DNA from: Ryuthela nishihirai
Taxonomy: Eukaryota > Arthropoda > Arachnida > Araneae > Heptathelidae
Reading direction: 5' to 3'
NCBI GenBank assembly: GCA_038380435.1
Contig: JAWZYU010000034.1
Coordinates: forward strand, 39,122,901-39,186,900
Length of the DNA: 64,000 nt
Under the pieces are notes generated by a model. The model saw nothing but the letters and a program-made list of their open reading frames with translations. It was not told the origin of the DNA and did not search any database. Position numbers and translations under genes: made by a program. How positions within the stretch are numbered: the stretch's first letter is position 1; every line of letters starts with the position of its first letter. Shown piece by piece: positions 1-8,630 of the stretch.

Positions 1-302
1 GGGAGACAGGTGGTAGCCTCCCGTCAAGGCCATCCAGCGTGTTCTTCAACGTGCACAGGGTATGGCTCTCCCGCACACGGGGCCACGGCTTAACGTCCCA
101 TCCGACGGACGGCGACCTTTCCATGACCATCGGTGTCCCCTACTGACCGTGGGCAGGGCGGGGAATTTTGCGGAGATAAATCTCAACGCTGACCCAGCTG
201 GGACTCGAACCTGGTAACTACAGATTACGAGCCTGGCGCGCTACCGACTGAGCCGCCCCCGCCCCTACGATTCTGGTGCGCTACCGACTGTGCCACCCCT
301 TC
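1..302 (-). mobile_element. SINE-A copy, cut by window edge
   Basis: This minus-strand SINE-A has its 3' part outside the window. It runs from the core to the tRNA-Met-like head (ends about 267), followed by a second partial head-like stretch (268-302). It is the same family as the copies at 7434-7822 and 7949-8348. Confidence 0.85.
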
Positions 303-406
303 CAATTGCTGCTCAGAGCTAAATCATCACAATCCTAAATGATGGGAAAGTTTCAGAGGTACGCCATTTTTGGAATCTATCGAACGATTTTATTGCAAAC
401 GTACGA

Positions 407-767
407 GGGGCGGGGGTGGCTCAGTCGGTAGCGCGCCAGGCTCGTAATCTGCAGTTCCCAGGTTCGAGTCCCAGCTGAGTCAGCGGTGAGATTTATCTCC
501 GCAAAAACACCGATGGGCTTGGAAAGGCCGCCGTCCGTCGGATGGTACGTTAAGCCGTGGCCCCGTGTGCGGGGAGAGCCATACCCTGAGTACCTTAAAG
601 AACACGCTGGATGGCCTTGACGGGAGACTACCATTTGTCTCCCAACAGCTGTTCCAATGGGTCCCCTCACCCAACCTTCTCTGAACCTTCGGGGTCCATG
701 TGATTTATTTTTTAGCCCATTGTGTGCAACAAAAAGTGCCGATCAGAGGTAAAACGACCCAACCCAA
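407..767 (+). mobile_element. SINE-A copy with 12-bp target duplication
   Basis: This is a full SINE-A with a tRNA-Met-like head (GGCTCAGTCGGTAGCGCGCC, GGTTCGAGTCCCAGC) carrying A and B box sequences. The GATGG...ACGTTAAGCCGTGGCC core and the tail GTAAAACGACCCAACC follow. The flanks share CAAACGTACGAG (396-407 and 768-779), the target-site duplication. Confidence 0.9.
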
Positions 768-796
768 CAAACGTACGAGCCATGCCCATTTTCATT

Positions 797-1085
797 AAAT
801 TCCCCGCCCTGCCTGCGGTCAGTAGGGGACACCGATGGGCTTGAAAAGGCCGCCGTCCGTCGGATGGGACGTTAAGCCGTGGCCCCGTGTGCGGGAGAGC
901 CATACCCTGTGCACGTTAATGAACACGCTGGATGGCCTTGACTGGGGGCTACCATCTGTCTCCCAACAGCTGTTCCAGTGGGTCCCCTCCCCCAATCCTT
1001 CTCTGAGCCTTCGGGGTCCATATGACCTGGCCATTTAGCCCATGGTGTGCAAAAAAGTGCCGCTCAGAGGTAAAACGACCCAACC
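797..1085 (+). mobile_element. Head-less SINE-A, possible tandem duplicate
   Basis: This SINE-A lacks the tRNA head and starts at AATTCCCCGCC. The 29-bp flank 768-796 recurs with one change at 1086-1114. It therefore either inserted as a 5'-truncated copy with a long duplication, or arose by tandem duplication of the neighbouring SINE and its flank. Confidence 0.85.
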
Positions 1086-1497
1086 CAACAAACATACGAG
1101 CCATGCCCATTTTCATTTTTCCGGTTCTAATGCCACTGATGCGTGACCTTGCAAAAGTGAAATACAATCCTCTGTGTTCTTGTTGGCTGATAAAACAGTC
1201 TTTTCTGTTTCCGAAGCTGTAATTATATGAGTATTATCTTCTCTGTTCTGCCGCAAAGATGTATTACTTCAGTCACTTTTATGGATTTGAACAACGATAT
1301 AAACAAGCCTTTTAAGCAAAGCTTTTTAATGCCCTTGGAGAAATATTTTATTACGCTTGCCCTAAAGAAATATGCAACTTGTGTGCCTCTTCCTTGTCAT
1401 AAATAGTCTTCATCTCTTTTCCAGCTTCTTGTAGTTAACAGAGTAACAAACACATGTTGATGCAGTATTTCTTTAAACGCTTCAGGATCTTCAAACG

Positions 1498-2580
1498 GGT
1501 TGAGTTGTTTTACCTATTAATGGCATTTTGTGCACAGAGTGGGCTAAATGGCCAGGTTACAAGGACCCTAAGGGTTCAGGGAAAGTCGGGAAGGGCATAC
1601 TGGATGCATGAGAGCCATCCAGCATGTTCTTTAAAATGAGGAGACAGAGGGAAGCCATCCAGCGTGTTTAAGATAAGGAGACAGGTGGAAGCCATCCAAC
1701 GTTTTCATTGAGACGAGAAGACAAATGGAAGCCATGCAGCGTGTTCTTTAAGATGAGAAGACAGATGAAGCTATCCAGAGGGTTTTTTAAGATGAAGAGA
1801 CAAAAAGAAGTCATCCAGAGTGTTCTTTAAGATGAAGAGACAAAAGGAAGTCATCCAGCGTGTTCAGATGAAGAGACAAAATTAAATCATCCAGCGTGTT
1901 CTTTAAGATGAAGAGACAGAGGGAAGCCATCCAAAGTTTTCTTTAAGATAAGAAGACAGATGAAGTCATCCAGCGTGTTGTTTAAGATAAGGAGACAGGT
2001 GGAAGCCATCCAACGTTTTCATTGACATGAGAAGACAAATGGAAGCCATGCAGCGTGTTCTTTAAGATGAAAAGACAGATGAAGCTATCCAGAGTGTTCT
2101 TTAAGATGAAGAGACAAATAGAAGTCACCTAGCGTGTTCTCTAAGATGAAGAGACAAAAGGAAATCATCCAGCGTGTTCTTTAAGATGAAGAGACAAAAA
2201 GACGTCACCTAGCGTGTTCTCTAAGATGAAGAGACAAAAGGAAATCATCCAGCGTGTTCTTTAAGATGAAGAGACAAAAAGAAGTCATCCAGAGTGTTCT
2301 TTAAGATGAAGAGACAAAAGGAAGTCATCCAGCGTGTTCTTTAAGATGAAGAGACAAAAAGAACTCATCCAGCGTGTTCTTTACGATGAGGAGACAAATG
2401 GAAGCCATCCAGCATGTTATTTAAAATGACGAGACAAATGGAAGCCATTCAGTGTGTTCTTTAAAACACTGGATAGCACAGCGAAAAACTACTGCTCGCG
2501 GAGCCATGGCTTAAAGTCCCATCTGACGGATGATCTTTCCAAAGACCTTCTGACGGATGACCTTTCCAAACTCATAGGGG
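1498..2580 (-). mobile_element. SINE-A with internal VNTR expansion
   Basis: The left end (1498-1620) is the antisense SINE-A 3' region: GTTTTACC, GTGCACAGAGTGGGCTAAAT, GGCCAGGTTACA. The right end (2490-2580) is its core (GAGCCATGGCTTAAAGTCCC...). Between them is a tandem array whose unit resembles the SINE segment that normally joins the two ends. The core piece at the right end is itself duplicated (2520-2575). Confidence 0.75.
1618..2470. repeat. Minisatellite, about 41-bp unit, about 20 copies
   Basis: Units read approximately GATGAAGAGACAAAAGGAAG then TCATCCAGCGTGTTCTTTAA, with variants GAGGAGACA and ATGGAAGCCATCC. The unit corresponds to the SINE-A stretch from GGGAGACAGATGG to GTGTTCTTTAA with a small deletion. 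Some adjacent units share variants over longer blocks, suggesting higher-order duplication. Confidence 0.9.
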
Positions 2581-2581
2581 C

Positions 2582-2955
2582 TGGGGGGGGGGGGGGAGCT
2601 CAGCCAGTTGTGCAACAGGATCATAATCAGTAATTCTCAGGTTCGAATCCCACGTGGGCTAGCGTTCAAATTTATCTCCGCAAAAAGTCCCACATGCCGT
2701 AGTCAGAAAGGGGACGTTGATGGGCTTCGACAGGCCGCCGTCTGTCGGATAGGACATTAATATGTGGGCGTAAGAGCCATACCTTGTGCTCGTTAAAGAA
2801 CAGGCTGTATGGCCTTGACGGGAGGTTACCACCTGTCTTTTAATAGCTGTCCAGTGAACAGCTATTAACTTACTCAACTTTGTCTGAGCCCTTCTGGCCA
2901 TTAGCCCATCGTGTGCAAAAAAGGTCCATTCAGAGGTTAAACAACCCAAAATATA
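2582..2955 (+). mobile_element. Old SINE-A copy
   Basis: This diverged sense copy starts at a G-run and a decayed head (GAGCTCAGCCAGTTGTGCAA, GGTTCGAATCCCACG). It continues through the core and ends GAGGTTAAACAACCCAA. It is more diverged than most SINE-A copies here. Confidence 0.8.
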
Positions 2956-2982
2956 AACAACCGCTACATATACTAAAAAAAA

Positions 2983-3183
2983 TAAATAAATACCCCCTCA
3001 AGCAGCTGCTTGCCACAGCGGTCTGACAGGAGCCTGTCAGTTTATATGCCAGAATAGAAGGTCTGAGAGGATGGCAGGACCTCAGCAGAAAAACAACACG
3101 AACATCCATGCCTTACTCGGGGCTCGAACCCAGGTCCCGTAGATCAGTAGCCAAGCGCGCTAACCACTCGGCCACGGGACGAC
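2983..3183 (-). mobile_element. SINE-B copy
   Basis: This antisense SINE-B has the (ATTT)n-type tail (AATAAATACC) at the left, the TCAAGCAGCTGCTTG palindrome, and the body. The head at the right reads, in sense, GTGGCCGAGTGGTTAGCGCG and GGGTTCGAGCCCCG, a Ser/Leu-like tRNA. Confidence 0.9.
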
Positions 3184-3366
3184 TAAAAATAAATACCCCC
3201 TCAAGCAGCTGCTTACCATAGAGGTCTGACAGGAGCCTGTCAGTTTATATGCCACAGTAGAAGGTCTGAGAGGATGGCAGGACCTCAGCAGAAAAACGAC
3301 ACACACATCCATGCCTAATCCGGGGCTCGAACCCAGGTCCCTTAGATCAGTAGCCAAGCATACTAT
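3184..3366 (-). mobile_element. SINE-B copy, head truncated
   Basis: A second antisense SINE-B lies directly next to the first in the same orientation. It stops within the tRNA head at about 3361 (GTAGCCAAGCATAC). The tandem arrangement suggests local duplication or insertion into the neighbour's tail. Confidence 0.85.
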
Positions 3367-3620
3367 GGGGCTAAAATAAAATTATACAAAGACGGCTCTT
3401 TTGGATCTCAAAGCAGGTAGACAAGTTTGAGATTTCATATAAGACGACCGGATTTCCGGTGGGAGGAGGGGAGGTCTGCTGCTAAGTCGAACCCAAAAGT
3501 ACTAAATTTAGCAGAGCTAACTAGTAGCTCTAGAACTAGAAACAACCCATGAAACAGGGTGGTGTTAGTAGAACATAACAGCCACAATTATACGACAGTC
3601 AATTAATGTTGACAACAGTG
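3367..3620. other. Unassigned sequence between SINEs
   Basis: I recognise no gene, RNA or known repeat here. There is no ORF of note and the composition is mixed. Confidence 0.5.
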
Positions 3621-4003
3621 GTTGGGTTGTTTTACCTCTGAGCGGCACTTTTTTGCACACCATGGGCTAAATGGCCAGGTCACATGAACCCCGAAGGCTC
3701 AGAGAAGGTTGGGGGAGGGGACCCACTGGAACAGCTGTTGGGAGACAGATGGTAGCCTCCCGTCAAGGCCATCCAGCGTGTTCTTTAACGTGCACAGGGT
3801 ATGGCTCTCCCGCACACGGGGCCACGGCTTAACGTCCCATCCGATGGACAGCAGCCTTTCCAAGCCCATCGGTGTCTCCTACTGACCGTGGGCAAGGCGA
3901 TGAATTTTGCGGAGATAAATATCAACGTTGACCCAGCTGGGACTCGAACCTGGGAACTACGGATTATGAGCCTGGCGCGCTACCGACTGAGCCACCCCGC
4001 CCC
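3621..4003 (-). mobile_element. SINE-A copy, full length
   Basis: This antisense SINE-A runs from GGTTGGGTTGTTTTACC at the left (tail) to the tRNA-Met-like head at the right (GCGCGCTACCGACTGAGCC). It abuts a decayed sense SINE-A piece at 4004. Confidence 0.9.
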
Positions 4004-4194
4004 AGGAGAGTATACTCTGTGAGTTAAAGAACACACTAGATGGCCTTGACAGGAGGCTCCCATCTGTCTCCTAACAGCTGTCCAGTGGGTCCCCTCTTCT
4101 AACCTTCCTCATGACATGGTCTCGTGTCCTCGTGACCTGGCCATTTAATCCATTGTATGCAAAAAAAAGTTATGCTCAGAGGTAAAGCAACCCT
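4004..4194 (+). mobile_element. Old SINE-A 3' fragment
   Basis: This sense fragment starts near the GGAGAG...AAAGAACAC position of the core and ends GAGGTAAAGCAACCC. It is more diverged than the copy to its left. Confidence 0.75.
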
Positions 4195-4247
4195 TGATGT
4201 TCATTCCTGCTTGAACAAGCCCAATGTTTAGGTTGGAAATGTGATGA

Positions 4248-4396
4248 GGGTTGGGTTGGGTTGTTTTACCTCTGAGCGGCACTTTTTTGCACACCATGGG
4301 CTAAATGGCCAGGTCACATGGACCCCGAAGGCTCAGAGAAGGTTGGGGGAGGGGACCCACTGGAACAGATGTTGGGAGACAGATGGTAGCCTCTGT
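4248..4396 (-). mobile_element. SINE-A 3' fragment
   Basis: The antisense 3' third of SINE-A only, with a three-unit tail (GGGTTGGGTTGGGTTG). It ends at GATGGTAGCCTCTGTCC, after which unrelated AT-rich sequence follows. Confidence 0.85.
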
Positions 4397-4628
4397 CCTC
4401 TACATCTGTCCTACCATCTGTCCTCTACAATAAAACTTTTTTTATGGAAAAATTTGACTGAAGATAATGCTCAGAAATCAAATATGCCTAAATCTCGATT
4501 TTCAACAGTATTCGTTCAGTATCATATTAGCATGCTCCTGTCAGACCTGTTTAGAAATCAACTGGCTTCAAAGGTAACAAATGGAGAGTTGTGGACGATG
4601 AAATTCTAGGGTGATTCATAAGTCTATG

Positions 4629-5018
4629 CGTTGGGTTGGGTTGTTTTACCTCTGAGCGGCACTTTTTTGCCATCATGGGCTAAATGACCAGGTCACAAGG
4701 ACTCCGAAAGTTCAGAGAAGGTTGGGGAAGGGGACCCACTGGAACAGCTGTTGGGAGACAGATGGTAGCCTCCCGTCAAAGCCATCCAGCGTGTTCTGTA
4801 ATGTGCACAGGGTATGGCTCTCCCACACACGGGGCCACAGCTTAACGTCCCATCCGACGGATGACGGCCTTTCCAAGCCCATTGGTGTCCCCTACTGACC
4901 ATGGGCATGGCTGAGAATTGTGCGGAGATAAATCTCAACGCTGACCCAGCTGGGACTCAAACCTGGGAACTACAGATTACGAGCCTGGTGCGCTACCGAC
5001 TGAGCCATCCCCGCCCCA
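4629..5018 (-). mobile_element. SINE-A copy, full length
   Basis: This antisense copy has the tail at the left (GTTGGGTTGGGTTGTTTTAC) and the head at the right (TACCGACTGAGCCATCCCCG). Scattered substitutions make it slightly older than the 7434 copy. Confidence 0.9.
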
Positions 5019-5179
5019 AATTTGTGCGTTTTTCGCCATGCAAAATATGCATGATGACTCATTACTGCGCTATATTTTCATACCGCTGAACTACAGTCTA
5101 AGGGAAAGTATCAAATTCACTGCATCAGTCCATAACTATTTCAAGTATTGGAGTCTTTTGTTTCCATCGTTAGGAACGT

Positions 5180-5700
5180 TGCACAATGAATGACTTAAGT
5201 ATTGACATTTGTGCAATTTTACGTCATTACTGTTAAAAAGGATTGAAGAGTAGCAAAGCAGCTCAAGAAATATGTGAAGTGGAAGATGATAGGGAAATCT
5301 CCATTCGTGCTCTCAAGCTTGGTTCCAGACGTTCAAAAGTGGTGACAGGAGCTTCGAAAGTAAGCCATGATCGGTAGATCGCAGAATTCTGTACCACTGT
5401 GTTGAAGCTGATCCATCTATAAGCACTCACAGGCTCTCGTCCAAACTCGTATGCTCACAATCAACTATAGTGTGGGATCTACAATGCATCAGTATGGTAG
5501 CAAAGAGATGACAACAACAAGTGTTCCACGTGAACTGACTACTGAACAAGCAAACCATCATATCGAAGTGTGCAGGATTGTTTGTAAGGTAACATAATCG
5601 TATCCAGAGAATTTTTTGGAAGGAGGGGGGACACATAATAACGCCAACCACCATTTCATCAAGCGAATTGGGCAGAAGTGCAATATTGGGTCCTCAGCCG
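5180..5700 (+). pseudogene. Probable decayed mariner 5' part
   Basis: Discontinuous + strand frames resemble the N-terminal HTH part of a mariner transposase (AAQEICEVEGDREISIRAL-like, then a SKLVCSQSTIVWDL-like segment). No full ORF or terminal repeats are visible. Tentative. Confidence 0.35.
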
Positions 5701-5814
5701 CCATCTTGTTTTATTTCGCTGTGGTGAAAAAAACGTCTGAATGGTTAAAGTAGTCCGTTCTGCATCTACCTTAAGATGCGTATTGAGGATATATATATAT
5801 ATAAATTCATAACT

Positions 5815-6370
5815 CATCAAAACAAGATTTTATTAACAACGCTCGTCCCGTGGCCAGTGTTTAGTGCGCTTGGCTACTGATCTAAGGGACCTGGGTTCGA
5901 GCCCTGGTCCCTTAGAGCCTGGGTTAAGGCATGGATGTCGTGTTGTTTTCTGCTGCGGTCCTGCCGTCCTCTCAGGTCTTCTACTGGGGCATATAAACTT
6001 AGGCTCCTGTCAGACCTCTGTGGTAAGCAGCTGCTTGAGGGGTATTTATTTTTTCATTTATCGCTACAAAATGAACCCTCGTTTCGCACTTAAAAAAGAC
6101 CCCGAAAATTAAACAATTTAATCAAAATTAGATTTTATTAACAACTCTTATCGCTAAAGAATAACTCCTTGTTCCTTACTGAAAAAAAAAAAGCCCCAAA
6201 AATAAATAATCTCATCAAAAGATTTCATTAACAACGCTTATAGCTAAACAATGAAACCTCGTTTCGCACTTAAAGAAAAATCTAAAGTGAATTTCCTTAA
6301 TAACACTCATCGCTAAAGAATCAACTTAAGAAAAGCTGCGAAAACAAATAATCTCATTAGAGAGAACTAT
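5815..6370 (+). repeat. Old tandem repeat, about 110-bp unit, split by a SINE-B
   Basis: GATTTTATTAACAACGCT, CATCGCTAAAGAATGA-like and CTCGTTTCGCACTTAAA-like blocks recur about four times at 5829, 6133, 6223 and 6290. The first unit is interrupted by the SINE-B at 5844-6055. Confidence 0.7.
5844..6055 (+). mobile_element. SINE-B copy inserted in a tandem repeat
   Basis: A sense SINE-B. The head (CCCGTGGCCAGTG...GGGTTCGAGCCC) carries an internal duplication of GGTCCCTTAG. The body ends GCAGCTGCTTGAGGGGTATT. Confidence 0.88.
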
Positions 6371-6403
6371 TCTAAACACCATATATCAGTCATAAACATT
6401 GGA

Positions 6404-6716
6404 TTTTGGGTTGGGTTCTTTTACCTCTGAGAGGCACTTTTTTGCACACCATGGGCTAAATGGCCAGGTCACATGGACCCCGAAGGCTCAGAGAAGGTTG
6501 GGGGAGGGGACCCACTGGAACAGCTGTTGGGAGACAGATGGTAGCCTCCCGTCAAGGCCATCCAGCGTGTTCTTTAACGTGCACAGGGTATGGCTCTCCC
6601 GCACACGGGGCCACGGCTTAACGTCCCATCCGACGGACGACGGACGGCGGCCTTTCCAAGCCCATCGGTGTCCCCTACTGACCGTGGGCAGGGCGGGGAA
6701 TTTTGCGGAGATAAAG
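6404..6716 (-). mobile_element. 5'-truncated SINE-A with target duplication
   Basis: This antisense SINE-A lacks the tRNA head. It ends at GGGGAATTTTGCGGAGATAA. The 12-bp flank ATAAACATTGGA is present at 6392-6403 and 6717-6728, so it integrated already truncated. Confidence 0.88.
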
Positions 6717-6728
6717 ATAAACATTGGA

Positions 6729-7152
6729 ACATGCGAATAGATATCATATCGCAACTCAACGTTACAGTCCTGGAGAAACTTCCTGGAGATACAACGTGGC
6801 GGCTGAGAACCCAATACTGCACCGTAGCCGTGAATTTTTTTGAGTGATGGAAATAATTGATGTTTCTCAAAGTGCTGCTCTCAAAACCGAACACCTAAAA
6901 TCAGTGGCTTGACCCAGGCAAGCCCACATTTCTTGTCCTAAAGATGGGACGATTCGAAACGAACGCAGCGTTTTGTGTTTGGTGGAAATTTTGAGGGTGT
7001 AGTGTACTTCAAACAAGTTCCCAATAGAGATATCTTCAATGCCGACTTTAACTTTTTGACACCAGTGTATTTACAAGATTTCGTAGTGAAGAAAGAAATC
7101 AAAACTGTTATCTTTGCTCTACTTCATTGGTGAAATAGTTGCTTCATAAATG
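6729..7152. other. Unassigned sequence
   Basis: I see no convincing gene or repeat here. Confidence 0.5.
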
Positions 7153-7228
7153 CACAGTCGTATCAGAATAATATGACTACCTCCTAATAATGGGAATGGG
7201 GGGGTCATATTATTCTGATACGACTGTG
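7153..7228. mobile_element. MITE derived from the 45.7-kb Tc1 element
   Basis: This is a 76-bp element. It starts CACAGTCGTATCAGAATAAT and ends with the inverted match ATTATTCTGATACGACTGTG. These are the tips of the Tc1-like element at 45723-46982, and the next bases (ATGACTACCTCCTAATAATG) match its left end too. TA follows on the right; the left flank is TG. Confidence 0.85.
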
Positions 7229-7433
7229 TATACTTCTTCAGCCAGTGCTAAATAATCCCCTGCCTATCCAGATCGTTAACTTAAAAGAGCAGCAGAATCT
7301 GTTATAATCTGTGTTACTTAGTTATCTCAGCTGATGACACAAAAGAAGACTTTAAAATTGGGTGTTGGATTGAAATCCTAGCAACACCCTAATGAAACCT
7401 TCCAGGCAATAAATCCATTTTTGTACAGCAGTG

Positions 7434-7822
7434 GGTTGGGTTGGGTTGTTTTACCTCTGAGCGGCACTTTTTTGCACACAATGGGCTAAATGGCCAGGTC
7501 ACATGGACCCCGAAGGCTCAGAGAAGGTTGGGGGAGGGGACCCACTGGAACAGCTGTTGGGAGACAGATGGTAGCCTCCCGTCAAGGCCATCCAGCGTGT
7601 TCTTTAACGTGCACAGGGTATGGCTCTCCCGCACACGGGGCCACGGCTTAACGTCCCATCCGACGGACTGCGGCCTTTCCAAGCCCATCGGTGTCCCCTA
7701 CTGACCGTGGGCAGGGCGGGGAATTTTGCGGAGATAAATCTCAACGCTGACCCAGCTGGGACTCGAAACTGGGAACTACAGATTACGAGCCTGGCGCGCT
7801 ACCGACTGAGCCACCCCGCCCC
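7434..7822 (-). mobile_element. SINE-A copy, full length, young
   Basis: This is a complete antisense SINE-A with a 12-bp target duplication TGTACAGCAGTG at 7422-7433 and 7823-7834. It has a three-unit (GGGTT)-type tail. It is one of the best reference copies in the window. Confidence 0.95.
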
Positions 7823-7948
7823 TGTACAGCAGTGAGCAAACAATGTGGTGCAATAATTTAAATGATTTAATGCCATGAGCGGGAGTGCCAAATGTTAAAT
7901 AATAAATATATAACACGGAAAACTTAGTTGTCCGTTTCCCGACAAAGA

Positions 7949-8348
7949 GAGGCGGGAGTGGCTCAGTCGGTAGCGTGCCAGGCTCGCAATCTGTAGTTCC
8001 CAGGTTCGAGTCCCAGCTGGGTCAGCGTTGAGATTTATCTCCGCAAAATTCCCCACCCTGCCCACGGTCAGTAGGGGACACCGATGGGCTTGGAAAGGCC
8101 GCCGTCTGTCGGATGGGACGTTAAGCCATGGCCCCGTGTGCGGGAGCCACGGCTTAACGTTGCACCTGTGCACGTTAAAGAACATGCTGGATGGCCTTGA
8201 CGGGAGGCTACCATCTGTCTCCCAACAGCTGTTCCAGTGGGTCCCCTCCCCCAACCTTCTCTGAGCCTTCGGGGTCCATGTGACCTGGCCATTTAGCCAA
8301 TGGTGTGCAAAAAAATGCTGCTCAGAGGTAAAACAACCCAACCCACAA
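7949..8348 (+). mobile_element. SINE-A copy with core fold-back
   Basis: This is a complete sense copy with an 11-bp target duplication CCCGACAAAGA (7938-7948, 8349-8359). Its core contains an added inverted copy: 8118-8132 pairs with 8146-8160 around CCCGTGTGCGGGA. Confidence 0.93.
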
Positions 8349-8430
8349 CCCGACAAAGATGGCACCACGAGCGAATCAAATTAACAATGCGGGAACATTT
8401 ATATGTCATATTAGCTGAAGAAAAAAGTTA

Positions 8431-8505
8431 GCCGTTGATAGTATAGTGGTTAGCATACCTGGCATGTTACTGGGGGATTTGGGTTAGAATCCCTATCATG
8501 GCAAA
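8431..8505 (+). other. tRNA-like sequence (pseudo-tRNA or SINE head)
   Basis: The A-box-like TAGTATAGTGGTTAGCAT and the B-box-like GGTTAGAATCCC lie at tRNA spacing. The anticodon loop lacks the invariant T33 and the arms pair poorly. It is not a functional tRNA gene. It may be the head of a third SINE family, compare 14467. Confidence 0.5.
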
Positions 8506-8630
8506 ATGATGAGGATGAATCCCCTAAATTCATTTCGTATCACTGTATATTGAAAAATAATAGTGAAATAAAAATTACATTTGGTGATAACTGATTTCTA
8601 CTAAATTGGGATGGTGGTATCAATAATATA

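Noticed and set aside
407..480. tRNA-Met-like heads as tRNA genes
   Set aside because: They are fused to the SINE body, have altered anticodons (CGT) in most copies and no terminator right after.
1618..2470. CRISPR-like array
   Set aside because: Units are contiguous about 41-bp repeats without unique spacers, and the host is eukaryotic.
4241..4609. Open frame of 122 codons on the + strand
   Set aside because: It is mostly the antisense of a SINE-A 3' end read through into AT-rich DNA. The same TSERHFFAHHGLNGQVTWTP-like peptide appears wherever a SINE-A lies, so it is repeat translation, not a gene family.
6399..6740. Repeated proline/glycine-rich 'protein' in many places
   Set aside because: All are translations of SINE-A; frames differ between copies and there is no coding conservation.
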